DNA of 64,000 bases from CANMXU01 sp052030545 (GTDB lineage Bacteria; Pseudomonadota; Gammaproteobacteria; Enterobacterales; Alteromonadaceae): assembly GCF_052030545.1 (NCBI RefSeq), contig NZ_JBPDIH010000009.1, positions 1 through 64,000 on the forward strand, in the 5' to 3' direction. This document shows positions 1 to 10,100 of the stretch, piece after piece. Numbering within the stretch: position 1 is the first letter of the stretch; each line of letters starts with the position of its first letter. The position numbers and the translations under genes were made by a program. A model generated the notes under the pieces. The model saw only the letters and a program-made list of their open reading frames with translations. It ran no database searches and was not told the DNA's origin.

Positions 1-76
1 CCCGAGTGGCCAAAGGGATCAGACTGTAAATCTGACGGCTCCGCCTTCGGTGGTTCGAATCCACCTCCCTCCACCA
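1..76 (+). tRNA. tRNA-Tyr (GTA), 5' end cut off by the window
   Basis: The visible part reads from just after the acceptor stem through a D-loop, an anticodon stem with GTA in the loop, a long variable arm (class II, as expected for bacterial tRNA-Tyr), the TTCGAATC T-loop and the acceptor 3' strand. It ends in an encoded CCA at 74-76. Roughly the first nine bases lie outside the window. The convergent response-regulator gene stops three bases further on, so there is no room for a terminator between them. Confidence 0.95.
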
Positions 77-78
77 TC

Positions 79-1701
79 TTATTTTTGCAATGAATAAAAT
101 TTTTGTTTTAACTTGATAAAACGCTGGTTTTTTTCGTTTATCTTTTTGTTTTTCTTCAACTCTTTTATCAACTCTCTCGCTTTATTAAGCAATTCATCAT
201 TTTCGTCTTTTTCAAAGGCAACAAGAAGCACTTGTAATACGTTAATCTTAATTCCATTGTGATTGGGGTAAATAATTAATGCTTCTTTTAGGCTATCTAA
301 TGCTTGTTGGTACAGTTCGTTGTGATAGAAAGTAATTGCCTTTTCAACAGCTATCTGTGCTTTTTGTTTTTCGGTATTGGTCAGGTTTGTCAGGTTATCG
401 TCTTCATGCTCAAGTAAAAACTCCTGATTGTCTTGCTTAAATTGTTCCATCTTAAACAGCAAGTTATTGGCTTTTACTTTGCGATCGAGTTTAAACAAGT
501 TATTGGCAATATCAGCCATGCTCGATACGGGTAACTCATCAATACGTCGTTCCAAAATATTTTCTGCACGTTTTAAACATGCTTCATATTCGCCGATATT
601 ATTGACCGAATAATGCAACCTAGCATTAAATAATCCAGTTTGAATACTGACCTCTGGAGAGGTGAATTCTCTGCTGGTTTGACTAAGTACTTTAAAAACG
701 CGATTGTTCAAAGCCTTGGTTTGTTGCAAAGGCAACTCTACTGAATATTCTAAACTCGCATCGGCTAACGAAAATGCAATTGCAGGTTCTTTATGCATCG
801 TATTTTGGGCCAAATCGTTCGTCTGAAAATACGCATTAGTCGCTTGTTGATAATTGGTATTGGTATAGCAAATATGGGCGTATTTATTCATACGTGTATA
901 GCTACGTGGCGATATTTCAATGGCTTTGGCTAAAGTCGCTTCAGCAGCGAGCAAATCGTTTTCTAACTGATGAGTTGTTGCGAGCCAATCATAAGCTGAC
1001 AAATAGTAAGGATGGTTTTTAATAATGGTTTCAAAATACTTTTTAGCATCAGTATAATTTTTTTTATGCAGTGCTATTTTTCCTAAACCTATGTCTGCCC
1101 ATTGGCAGTTTGGCGTTTTAGAAAAATTCATATAAATTTGGTTTGCTTGGTCAAACTGCTTTAATTGAAAATATTGTCGAGAAATTATTCCCGCACATTC
1201 AAGAGCGTAAGGGCTGTTGTCGTCGATTTTTTGTTGGCATAAATAAATCACTTTTTTGTGTTCATTGTTATCTAGTGCTTTATAGATAAACTGCATCGCC
1301 TTAATCTTTTTGAAAGAGCGGTCAATGCGAGTGGTTAAGTCTTTTAGGGTATACGGCTTAGCTAAATATTCATTGGGCTTGTGCTCTAATGCCGCTAACA
1401 CCATTTCTTGTGATAGTTCCGCGGTGATCATAATTACGATACAGTGGCGTGATATGAGCTTTTTGAGGCGTAATTCTTCTAAAAGTTGCTGGCCGTTTTT
1501 TTTCCCTTGGCCTAAATCATAACCGAGTAAAATACAGTCATAATCAAAACTTTCACACAAAGATAAGATTTCATTTATTCGACTACTTTCGTCTACTCGA
1601 GCACAGCCTAAATTTTGAATGAAGTTCTTTAATGTTGCGCTAGATTGCTTAACAGAATCAACAATTAAAAATTTTGTATTGGTAAAATCAATTTGTGACA
1701 T
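79..1701 (-). CDS. Response regulator receiver domain fused to tetratricopeptide repeats
   Basis: The N-terminus is a CheY-like receiver domain. It has the strand FLIVDS, a phospho-acceptor region around ILLGYDLG, a Thr in VIMITAE and the conserved Lys in YLAKPYT. From about residue 150 the protein becomes helical TPR repeats (for example a repeat ending KAIEISPRSY) running to a lysine-rich C-terminus. There is no DNA-binding or enzymatic output domain, so signalling is probably by protein-protein contact. I chose the ATG at 1701, giving 540 aa, because AAAGG precedes it and the receiver fold begins about ten residues later. A longer frame opens at 1752 without a clear ribosome site. No partner kinase is adjacent. 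The partner and the process controlled are unknown. Confidence 0.85.
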   Translation of the reverse strand: MSQIDFTNTKFLIVDSVKQSSATLKNFIQNLGCARVDESSRINEILSLCESFDYDCILLGYDLGQGKKNGQQLLEELRLKKLISRHCIVIMITAELSQEMVLAALEHKPNEYLAKPYTLKDLTTRIDRSFKKIKAMQFIYKALDNNEHKKVIYLCQQKIDDNSPYALECAGIISRQYFQLKQFDQANQIYMNFSKTPNCQWADIGLGKIALHKKNYTDAKKYFETIIKNHPYYLSAYDWLATTHQLENDLLAAEATLAKAIEISPRSYTRMNKYAHICYTNTNYQQATNAYFQTNDLAQNTMHKEPAIAFSLADASLEYSVELPLQQTKALNNRVFKVLSQTSREFTSPEVSIQTGLFNARLHYSVNNIGEYEACLKRAENILERRIDELPVSSMADIANNLFKLDRKVKANNLLFKMEQFKQDNQEFLLEHEDDNLTNLTNTEKQKAQIAVEKAITFYHNELYQQALDSLKEALIIYPNHNGIKINVLQVLLVAFEKDENDELLNKARELIKELKKNKKINEKNQRFIKLKQKFYSLQK

Positions 1702-1906
1702 AAGACCTTTGGATGAGAGTACTGCACCAATAATGTTTTTAGACGAATTCATCTGAATAGTCTAGTCTATTTGACTAAATAAAGTACTAAGTATTTTGCT
1801 TTTGGGTTTAGGTTGAGCGCATAAATTGCACTTATATGCTTGATACTGTATGCTGCACCGCCGCTGAATTTCAGCCAATTTTTCACATCTAACTAGAGAT
1901 CCATAT

Positions 1907-3286
1907 ATGAGTTTTAATACCTTAGGTTTATCTGCTCCAATTCTTGATGCAATTAATGAGCAAGGGTATAGCGAACCATCTCCAATTCAAGCTCAGGCGA
2001 TCCCTGCAGTGCTTGCCGGAAAAGATGTGATGGCAGCAGCGCAAACAGGCACAGGTAAAACCGCAGGTTTTACTTTACCTATTTTAGAGCGTCTATCTGG
2101 TGGCAATAAAGTTAAAGCTAATCAAGTAAGGTGTTTAATTTTAACGCCAACACGTGAATTAGCCGCGCAAATATCAACAAGTGTCGAAAACTACGGCAAA
2201 AAGTTACCTTTAAATTCGACCGTGGTCTTTGGCGGTGTGAAAATTAACCCGCAAATGATGCGTTTACGCCAAGGGGTAGATATTTTGGTGGCAACGCCTG
2301 GTCGCTTATTAGACTTATACAATCAAAACGCGTTGAACTTTAAACAATTGGAAATACTTGTACTTGATGAAGCTGACCGTATGCTAGATATGGGGTTTTT
2401 AAGAGATATTAAAAAGATCTTAGCTTTGCTTCCTAAGCAGCGTCAAAACCTACTCTTTTCCGCAACTTTTTCTGATGACATTCGTCAACTGGCTCGTGGT
2501 TTAGTTCATCAACCGGTCGAAATCTCAGTTAGTCCTAAAAATTCAACCGCAGACACAGTTGAACAGTGGGTTTATCCGGTAGATAAAAAGAAAAAACCAG
2601 TATTATTGACGCAGTTAATTAACGAAAATAATTGGCAACAAGTGCTCGTGTTTATGAAAACAAAACATGGCGCAAATAAATTAACTCGTATACTTGAAGC
2701 GGCTGACATTAACGCTGCTGCTATTCATGGTAATAAAAGCCAAGGTGCTCGAACAAAAGCGCTAGCGGGCTTTAAAGACGGCCGAATTAATGTTCTTGTT
2801 GCAACAGATATTGCTGCCCGTGGTATCGACATCGATCAATTACCGCAAGTGGTTAACTATGAACTGCCAAATGTGCCTGAAGACTATGTGCATCGTATTG
2901 GACGTACAGGGCGTGCAGGAGCAGAAGGCAAGGCTATCTCATTAGTCTGTGCTGACGAAATTGATTTGCTGAATGATGTCCAACACCTAATTCAGAAGCA
3001 TTTGCCACGTGAAATTATTGCTGGCTTTGAGCCAGTTAATCCATTACCTGAATCTCGACAACTACGCCCATTAAAAGCGAAAAAACCAAAGAAACCGAAA
3101 CCGCAAAAGCAGCAACCAACCTCAGGTAAAGTTGAACATAAAGATGGACAACGTTCTGGTGAAAATGCGCGCGGCCATAAACCAACCGGTAAAAATCGAC
3201 GTCATGTCGATGGTAATAAAACCAATAAAAAACCTGCGCAAAACAACAGTAATCGAAACCCTCGTCGCGCCAAACCAGCGAGCTAA
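1907..3286 (+). CDS. rhlE: DEAD-box ATP-dependent RNA helicase, RhlE type
   Basis: RNA helicase that unwinds short RNA duplexes, expected to act in ribosome assembly or RNA decay, which for this family matters most in the cold. Visible motifs in order are the Q motif near residues 22-29, Walker A AQTGTGKT near 45-52, PTRELA, TPGRLLD, DEAD near 154, SAT, and HRIGRTGRAG. The core is followed by about 75 residues of lysine, proline and asparagine-rich basic tail, typical of RhlE-like proteins and probably an RNA tether. Length is 459 aa. It is divergent from the receiver-TPR gene. A second RhlE-type paralogue lies about 1.6 kb downstream. The family assignment is firm. Assignment as the RhlE orthologue rather than another subtype is less certain. 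Confidence 0.92.
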   Translation: MSFNTLGLSAPILDAINEQGYSEPSPIQAQAIPAVLAGKDVMAAAQTGTGKTAGFTLPILERLSGGNKVKANQVRCLILTPTRELAAQISTSVENYGKKLPLNSTVVFGGVKINPQMMRLRQGVDILVATPGRLLDLYNQNALNFKQLEILVLDEADRMLDMGFLRDIKKILALLPKQRQNLLFSATFSDDIRQLARGLVHQPVEISVSPKNSTADTVEQWVYPVDKKKKPVLLTQLINENNWQQVLVFMKTKHGANKLTRILEAADINAAAIHGNKSQGARTKALAGFKDGRINVLVATDIAARGIDIDQLPQVVNYELPNVPEDYVHRIGRTGRAGAEGKAISLVCADEIDLLNDVQHLIQKHLPREIIAGFEPVNPLPESRQLRPLKAKKPKKPKPQKQQPTSGKVEHKDGQRSGENARGHKPTGKNRRHVDGNKTNKKPAQNNSNRNPRRAKPAS

Positions 3287-3305
3287 TCCAATATAACAGT
3301 ACTAA

Positions 3306-3764
3306 TTAACTGCGTGCTTGTTTTGCTAGTAGCTTATCTAAGTTATTAGCAAAGGCTTGACGATCGGCTTGGCTTAAAGGTGGCGCACCGCCCGTTTCAA
3401 CACCACTTGAACGCAGTGTATCCATGAAATCACGCATGTTTAATCGTGCACGAATATTACTTTCAGTATAAAGCTCGCCTCGTGGATTTAACGCTAAACA
3501 GCCTTTTTCAACAAGCTCAGCGGCTAATGGAATATCGGCGGTTATCACTAAATCATTTGCCGCAGACCGTTTTACAATTTCATTGTCAGCAACATCAAAT
3601 CCTGAACTTACCCGTATGAATTTAATGTGTTTTGACGGTGGTACTCGCATGGCGTGGTTTGCCACTAACGTAGTTAATGTGCCTGTACGCTCAGCGGCAC
3701 GAAAAATAATTTCTTTGATCACTACCGGACATGCATCAGCATCAACCCAAATATTCATAGTCAT
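3306..3764 (-). CDS. yaiI: YaiI/YqxD family protein (DUF188, UPF0178)
   Basis: This 152-aa protein matches the widespread YaiI/YqxD family over its whole length. It has an N-terminal MNIWVDADACPV strand with paired acidic residues, a central VITADIPLA segment and the C-terminal GGAPPLSQADRQAF motif. The fold is thought to be PIN-like, with the acidic residues suggesting a metal site, but the biological role is not established. It is convergent with the upstream helicase gene (gap of 19 bases) and appears to be a single-gene unit. Confidence 0.9.
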   Translation of the reverse strand: MTMNIWVDADACPVVIKEIIFRAAERTGTLTTLVANHAMRVPPSKHIKFIRVSSGFDVADNEIVKRSAANDLVITADIPLAAELVEKGCLALNPRGELYTESNIRARLNMRDFMDTLRSSGVETGGAPPLSQADRQAFANNLDKLLAKQARS

Positions 3765-4017
3765 TTTTCATTTGTTGAAGTGTTAAAACACGCATATTAC
3801 ACCACCATGTGCGTGTGTTGGTTATATCTATGAATAAAAATGTTTTTTACTTATGCACGTATATGGTGCAATCTTAACTTATGATGCATATTCTTATCGG
3901 TAAAATACAGCTTGATTAAAATTATGCCATAAAAATCAATATGATATTGTTTGTGCATTGTGGAATGCAACGTGCTTATAATTAAATAGATTAATAATGA
4001 AGTTTGAGAGAAGTAAA

Positions 4018-4494
4018 ATGAATAAACCACAAAGAGATGTAACCTTACGATTTTTGGCTGAACCACAAGATGTTAACTTTGGTGGCAAAGTACACGGTGG
4101 TGCAGTAATGAAATGGATCGATTTAGCAGCTTATGCCTGTGCTGCAGGTTGGAGTGGTCGATACTGTGTTACTGCTTATGCTGGTGGTATTCGTTTTGTT
4201 GCGCCTATTCATGTCGGTAGTTTAGTGGAAGTTGAAGCTAAGGTGATTTACACAGGTAAGTCGTCGATGCATATTGCATTAGAGGTTAACGCTTGTGATC
4301 CTAAATCGTTAAACCGCCGCTTAACCACGCATTGCATTGTCATTATGGTGGCTGTTGATCAAAATGGTCAATCAGAGAGTGTGCCTCAATGGACACCCGT
4401 TACAGATAAAGACAAACAACAACACGATGCAGCAGTTAAATTGATGGAAATGCGCAAACAAATTGGCGAAGAAATGGAGATTTTTGTAGAATAG
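4018..4494 (+). CDS. Acyl-CoA thioesterase, hotdog fold (YciA-like)
   Basis: Predicted cytoplasmic hotdog-fold thioesterase that hydrolyses acyl-CoA to free acid and CoA. The protein has the family signature: VNFGGKVHGGAVMKWIDLAAYACA, with the catalytic Asp region on the hot-dog helix, followed by RFVAPIHVGSLVEVEAKVIYTGKSS. Length is 158 aa. I chose the ATG at 4018 because GAGAGAAG precedes it. An in-frame ATG at 3997 lacks a ribosome site. It is followed after 27 bases by a DUF2750 gene and then a second helicase, so the three may be co-transcribed. Substrate chain length cannot be told from sequence. Confidence 0.87.
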   Translation: MNKPQRDVTLRFLAEPQDVNFGGKVHGGAVMKWIDLAAYACAAGWSGRYCVTAYAGGIRFVAPIHVGSLVEVEAKVIYTGKSSMHIALEVNACDPKSLNRRLTTHCIVIMVAVDQNGQSESVPQWTPVTDKDKQQHDAAVKLMEMRKQIGEEMEIFVE

Positions 4495-4521
4495 CCACTG
4501 CAAAAATCATTAGGACATCTC

Positions 4522-4911
4522 ATGGCGAACGCCCCAGAAAATAGCAATAATATGTTAACCGCTGACGACGAGCAGCGTGCCAACTATTTTTTCAAAGAAG
4601 CAGCGGCAAGCAATAAAATTTGGTTACTTAAAGATGAGCATGGCTGTGTCATGCTTAATACCGAAGATGAAGACTGTGTACCCGTGTGGCCAAGTGAGTC
4701 TGCCGCACAAGCTTGGGCGACTGATGAATGGCAACATTGCGAGGCAGAAGCTGTATCGCTTAATAAATGGTTCAGCCGTTGGACCATGGGATTAATGGAC
4801 GATGAACTGGCGTTAGTGGTTTTTCCAAGCCAGCAAGCACAAGGCTTAGTATTTTACCCAGACGAGCTTGAAAGCGCTTTAAAGAAGCAACAAAGCAAAC
4901 AACGTCGCTAA
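4522..4911 (+). CDS. DUF2750 family protein
   Basis: Small acidic cytoplasmic protein of 129 aa. It resembles the DUF2750 family: a YFFKEAAASNKIWLL start, a VPVWPSESAAQAWA segment in which the cellular 'PFWP' motif is seen as PVWP, and a C-terminal region rich in tryptophan and acidic residues. The function of the family is unknown. Its stop codon overlaps the start of the downstream helicase by one base (TAATG), which implies translational coupling, so a link to RNA metabolism is possible but unproven. Confidence 0.78.
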   Translation: MANAPENSNNMLTADDEQRANYFFKEAAASNKIWLLKDEHGCVMLNTEDEDCVPVWPSESAAQAWATDEWQHCEAEAVSLNKWFSRWTMGLMDDELALVVFPSQQAQGLVFYPDELESALKKQQSKQRR

Positions 4912-6152
4912 TGAGTACCGTTACCCAGTTTTCAGAACTTGCCCTGAGTAAACCTTTGCTTAGCGCGGTTAAATCGTTAGGTTATGACCAACCAACACCT
5001 ATTCAACAACAAGCCATTCCTGCTATTTTAGCGGGTAAAGATCTTATGGCTGGTGCGCAAACCGGCACCGGTAAAACTGCGGCCTTTGCTTTGCCTTTAT
5101 TGCAATTATTAAGCGAAACCTCTAATCCTGAAAACCATATTCGCGCGTTAGTCTTAACGCCTACCCGTGAATTAGCGCAGCAAGTGTATAAGAGCTTTGT
5201 TCGCTATGCCGAAAATACCGAGGTTAATATTGTTGTCGCTTATGGTGGCGTAAGTATTAATCCGCAAATTGAGGCGCTTAATAAAGGGGTTGATGTATTA
5301 GTGGCGACACCCGGCCGCTTACTTGATCATGTCATTAAAGGTTCAATCAACCTCTCGCAGCTTCAGCACTTAGTATTTGATGAAGCCGACCGCATGCTTG
5401 ACCTTGGCTTTAAAGATGAAATTAACCGCATTTTAAAGCGCGTACCGATTAACAGACAAACCTTGCTGTTTTCTGCCACCTTTGACGACGCAATTTTCAA
5501 ACTCAGTAAAAATTTATTAACTGAACCTGAGCTCATTGAAGTCAACGAGCGAAATACCACTGCAGCGAAAGTAGAACAATTGGTTTATTCAATTGACAAA
5601 AACCGCAAGCGTGAGTTTACCTCGCATTTAATTGGCGCTAAAAATTGGCAACAGGTCTTAGTATTTACCCGTAAAAAACAAACTGCTGATGAACTTGCCA
5701 AAGAAATGTGTAAAGACGGCTTAAAAACTGAAGCGATCCATGGCGATAAATCACAAGGGGCGCGTGAAAAAGCCTTAGCTGAATTTAAAGCGGGAAAAGT
5801 ACGTGCTTTGGTCGCTACCGATGTTGCCGCACGTGGGCTTGATATTGCTGATTTAGCTGTAGTTATTAACTATGAATTGCCCTTTGTTGCTGAAGACTAT
5901 ATTCACCGCATTGGCCGAACCGGTCGTGCAGGCAACGATGGTTTAGCTATTTCGCTAGTCAGCCCTCAAGAAGAAGGGCTGTTAACTGCGATAGAAAAAG
6001 TGCTTGATACTCGCTTATTACAGCAATGGTTTCCAGGCTATGAACCAGATTTAGAAAAGTCGCTTGATGCCGCAAAAAAGCAGCGCCGAGGCGGCAGTAA
6101 AAAAAGAGCTAGAGCCAAAGCGCTCGGTAACGCTAAACGCAAATCACGCTAA
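4911..6152 (+). CDS. DEAD-box ATP-dependent RNA helicase, second RhlE-type paralogue
   Basis: A second complete DEAD-box helicase of 413 aa. It has AQTGTGKT, PTRELAQQ, TPGRLLDH, DEADRMLDLGF, SATF and HRIGRTGRAG, ending in a short Arg/Lys-rich tail (shorter than that of the paralogue at 1907). The start overlaps the DUF2750 stop by one base and no separate promoter is visible, so expression should follow the upstream gene. The core is strikingly parallel to the first helicase, while the C-terminal tails have diverged, suggesting different RNA or protein partners. It is convergent with the hypothetical gene at 6158. Confidence 0.92.
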   Translation: MSTVTQFSELALSKPLLSAVKSLGYDQPTPIQQQAIPAILAGKDLMAGAQTGTGKTAAFALPLLQLLSETSNPENHIRALVLTPTRELAQQVYKSFVRYAENTEVNIVVAYGGVSINPQIEALNKGVDVLVATPGRLLDHVIKGSINLSQLQHLVFDEADRMLDLGFKDEINRILKRVPINRQTLLFSATFDDAIFKLSKNLLTEPELIEVNERNTTAAKVEQLVYSIDKNRKREFTSHLIGAKNWQQVLVFTRKKQTADELAKEMCKDGLKTEAIHGDKSQGAREKALAEFKAGKVRALVATDVAARGLDIADLAVVINYELPFVAEDYIHRIGRTGRAGNDGLAISLVSPQEEGLLTAIEKVLDTRLLQQWFPGYEPDLEKSLDAAKKQRRGGSKKRARAKALGNAKRKSR

Positions 6153-6157
6153 GCAGG

Positions 6158-6583
6158 TTACTTTTTTAATACGCTTTTTATTTTATCAAAAAAACTGCTT
6201 TGCTGCGGTTGGTATAAATAGGTTTCAGGTACCAATAACAGCCTAAGTGAGTAGGTGCCGCCATGCCCCCATGGCCACCACAAGGCAATGATAGTTGGAT
6301 GATTATCTGAAGCAGGTAATGAAAAAATAAGTTGTTCTTTATTGAGTTTGGTAAACTCACCTAGCTGAGACTTTAACTCGGGTGGCGCTTGTTTAATGGT
6401 TTTTTTATTCCATTCATGGGGAAAGCCTTTGCGCAGTGCTACCAAGGTTTTATCTTTTTTATCGCGAGCGAATTCACTGAGCATTACTGAAAACCTTGCT
6501 TCCCAACGCCAACTTAGTTCATGTCCCAAAAGTGGTGTGAACACTGCGGTAATTTCTTCAACTTGTTGCTTAGTAAACGACAT
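6158..6583 (-). CDS. Conserved hypothetical protein
   Basis: A 141-aa soluble protein I do not recognise. Visible features are an N-terminal amphipathic helix, several tryptophans (LSWRWEARF, IALWWPWGHGG), a PHEW motif and a lysine-rich C-terminus. No signal peptide or membrane segment is seen. A plausible ribosome site (GGGAAAGG) precedes the ATG. It ends five bases from the helicase stop on the other strand. It is probably real because of codon use, start context and absence of a competing frame, but no function is proposed. Confidence 0.65.
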   Translation of the reverse strand: MSFTKQQVEEITAVFTPLLGHELSWRWEARFSVMLSEFARDKKDKTLVALRKGFPHEWNKKTIKQAPPELKSQLGEFTKLNKEQLIFSLPASDNHPTIIALWWPWGHGGTYSLRLLLVPETYLYQPQQSSFFDKIKSVLKK

Positions 6584-6765
6584 TGCCTTTCCCTGTAAAC
6601 TTATTAGCTTTTGTCTCTATTAATAAGTTAACTTACTCTTTAATCTGAATTTGTATGAATTGTTAATATTATCTCTACAAATAAATAAAAATAAAACCAA
6701 GAACATACATTTTATTAACATATAATTTTTATCTGAATGAATTACACCACAAGTAAACTATTTTT

Positions 6766-6963
6766 ATGAATCAAAATTTAACAACCTGTCCACTTTGCCA
6801 ACAAGAAAATAAATGTGCTGTGTCAGCCAAAGAAGGTTGTTGGTGTATGAAAACCCCCATTCCTAAAGCGTTAATTGCACAACTACCAACTGAGCTAAAA
6901 AACAAAACCTGTATCTGTAACGCCTGCGTCGAGAAATTTAACAAAGCCCATCACGCTAAATAA
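6766..6963 (+). CDS. Cysteine-rich CWC family protein
   Basis: A 65-aa protein with seven cysteines arranged as CPLCQQENKC, GCWCM, and CICNACVEKF. The CWC tripeptide and these spacings match the cysteine-rich CWC family, likely a small zinc-binding domain. The role of the family is unknown. The gene stands alone between divergent and co-directional neighbours, with an AT-rich 180-bp upstream region. Confidence 0.8.
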   Translation: MNQNLTTCPLCQQENKCAVSAKEGCWCMKTPIPKALIAQLPTELKNKTCICNACVEKFNKAHHAK

Positions 6964-7112
6964 TCACTGCTCATTATTAGCAAATATTGTCTTTTAAATT
7001 GTAAAACAATCGAGATGAATTTACGTTTGGTTACAAAAACCGTGTGGTTGATTAGCGAGTTATAGTATTATCAGCAGATAATGTTCAGGTTAATTGTAAA
7101 CAGGGATTGTTG

Positions 7113-10100
7113 GTGGGAAAATTAAATTCAAGCGTATTTTTACTTTTATCGCTAAGTATATTTAGCGTACAAGCGGCAAAAGAACATAAAGTTAAAAGCC
7201 TCGGCGCTATCGCGTTAAAAAATCAAATTCAAGCGGATCGTACATTAGCGGCAAAATCTTCTGCTTCTGATGCATTTGCAAGCATCGCCCATAATCTTAA
7301 AATGGTAAATCAGCTCGATAGTCGCTACCAATTTAAAGCGGCAAAAACTAGCTCATCAATTGCAAGCGATCGCCATGTTAGGTTTCAACAGTATTACCAA
7401 AATACTCCTGTTTGGGCACAGCAAACCATTGTTCATTTTGATAAAAATAATCAGATCCATAAATTAAATGGTAGTTATGTTAGTCAAATTGAAAATCACT
7501 TCTCAACAGATATTGCTGCAATAAAAGTTATTGATCAGCAGCAGGCACTTATTGATATTCAAAAACGTTTTATTGAAGCCAATCAAGAGTTTGCGATTTC
7601 AAGCCAGTTTAGCCAAGAAAAAACAGAGCAAATAATATTTCTTGATCATAACAATACCGCGCATTTAGCTTTTTATTTTCAATTTTTAGTTGAAACTAAG
7701 ACGGGTGAAGTAAGCAAACCTGCTTTTATTGTAAATGCCAGCAACGGCAATATTTTAAGCAAATGGGATAGTTTAGCTCATAGTGAGGCAACAGGCCCTG
7801 GCGGCAATGAAAAAATAGGGCAATATGAATATGGTACTGACTTTGACCCGATAGACGTTAGCGAAGCTGATGGCACTTGTACCATGGAAAATGCCAATGT
7901 TAAAACCGTTAATTTAAATCATGGTACCTCGGGTGATAGTGCTTTTTCTTTTCCTTGCTATCGCAATACCGAAAAAGAAATCAACGGTGCATATTCACCA
8001 TTAAACGACGCGCACTTTTTTGGTAACGCCATTTTTGCCATGTTTAACGATTGGTACTCAGTGAGTCCGTTGTCATTTCAATTAGTGATGCGAGTGCATT
8101 ATAGCACCAACTATGAAAATGCATTTTGGGACGGCCGAGCGATGACTTTTGGTGATGGTGCCAGTCGCTTTCACCCGCTTGTTTCACTTGATGTGGCAGC
8201 GCATGAGGTTGCCCATGGCGTCACCGAGCAAAACTCGGGCCTTATTTACAGTGGGCAGTCAGGTGGCATTAATGAAGCTTTTTCTGATATGTCAGGTGAA
8301 GCTGCAGAATATTATTTACGTGGTAGTAATGACTGGATGAGCGGCGCCGATATTATCAAAGGCGAAGGCGCATTAAGGTACTACGAAGATCCAACACGTG
8401 ATGGTCGCTCTATTGGTCATGCTGATGATTTTAGTAATGGTATGGATGTGCATTACAGCAGTGGTGTTTTTAACCGTGCATTTTATTTATTAGCAAATAC
8501 AGAAGGCTGGAACACCCGAACGGCATACGATGTGATGTTTGATGCTAATAGAAACTACTGGACTCCATCGACTGACTTTGTTGATGGTGCGTGTGGTGCA
8601 ATTAATGCCGCGCATGACTTAAACTATGATTTTGTTGATGTGATTAACGCTTTTGAAATTGTTGGCGTGGTGTGTGACAACTTACCGTTTATTGACGAAG
8701 ATAATGACGGTATGTCTGATTACTGGGAGCAAAACTATGGCTTAGACCCTACAGACCCAAGTGATGCCGAAGGCGATTTAGATAACGATGATTTATCAAA
8801 CCTTAGTGAATACCTATTAGGCAGTTACCCTAACAATACCGACAGCGATGGCGATACCTTACTCGATGGAGAAGAAGTTAATCTTTATTTAACTAGCCCT
8901 GTTAATGTTGATTCAGACAGTGACCAATTATCAGATGGTGATGAGGTTAATACTTACTTAACAGATCCAACCTTAGCTGACAGTGATAGTGATGGCATGC
9001 CCGACGGTTGGGAAGTGAGCTTTTCGTTAAATCCTTTACTGGATGACAGCCTACTTGACCCAGATAACGATCAGCGCAATAACCTGCAAGAATATAATGA
9101 AGGCACCAACCCGACTAGTGCAGAAATTGTAGATATCGAGCCAAACGATAGCATTGAACAAGCACAACATATCGAAAATGGCTTTAACTTAGGTTATTCA
9201 CCTAATATTGGCGATCGCACTACCAATACCTCTGAATCGATACCACATGTCTCGATTCGTGGTGCAGGTAATGGTAGTTATAATTATTACAGCTTTACGG
9301 TAGCAAGTGCGCCGTCAAAAGCGATATTTGATATTGATGAAGCCTCGTTTGACACCTACCTTAGACTTTACAATGATGAAGGGGCGCGCATAGCCTCAAA
9401 TGACGATAGCAGCACGTCTTATGGTCAAGGTGGCAGTGTTAGTGGCTTAGACTCTTTTCTTACTTATGATTTTACTGCTGCAGGCACGTATTATTTAAAA
9501 GTCTCTCGTTTTTCAGACTCGCCGATAAGTGATGGCAACAGTTATGTGCTGCACATGTCGATTGAACACATTAATGGCGATCTTGACGATGATGGCTTGC
9601 CTGACAGCTGGGAAAGTGAATACGGTCTTGATAATTCCGATCCATTAGATGCCGGTTTTGATAATGACCAAGACAGCTTAACTAACATACAAGAATATAC
9701 GTTCGGCACTAACCCCATTGTTGCTGATACTGATGACGATGGCTTAACTGACGGCGAAGAAGTTAATGATCACGGCACCTCACCGTTAAATAGTGATACT
9801 GATGGCGATGGTTTAACTGATCATGAAGAGATCACGACTTATTTATCAAATCCACTTTCGATGGATAGCGATGCCGATGGACTGTCCGACGGCGATGAAG
9901 TTAACCTATACAATACCAATTTATTGTTAGCTGACAGCGATAGTGATGGCTTAGCCGATGGTTTTGAAGTTGAATTTAACTTCGACCCTAATGTTGATGC
10001 AGGTGAAGGTGATATTGATCACGACAATGATAATTTAAGCACCTTAATTGAATTTCAAATTGGCTCTAATCCTCATGTTCAAGATACTGATGCCGACACA

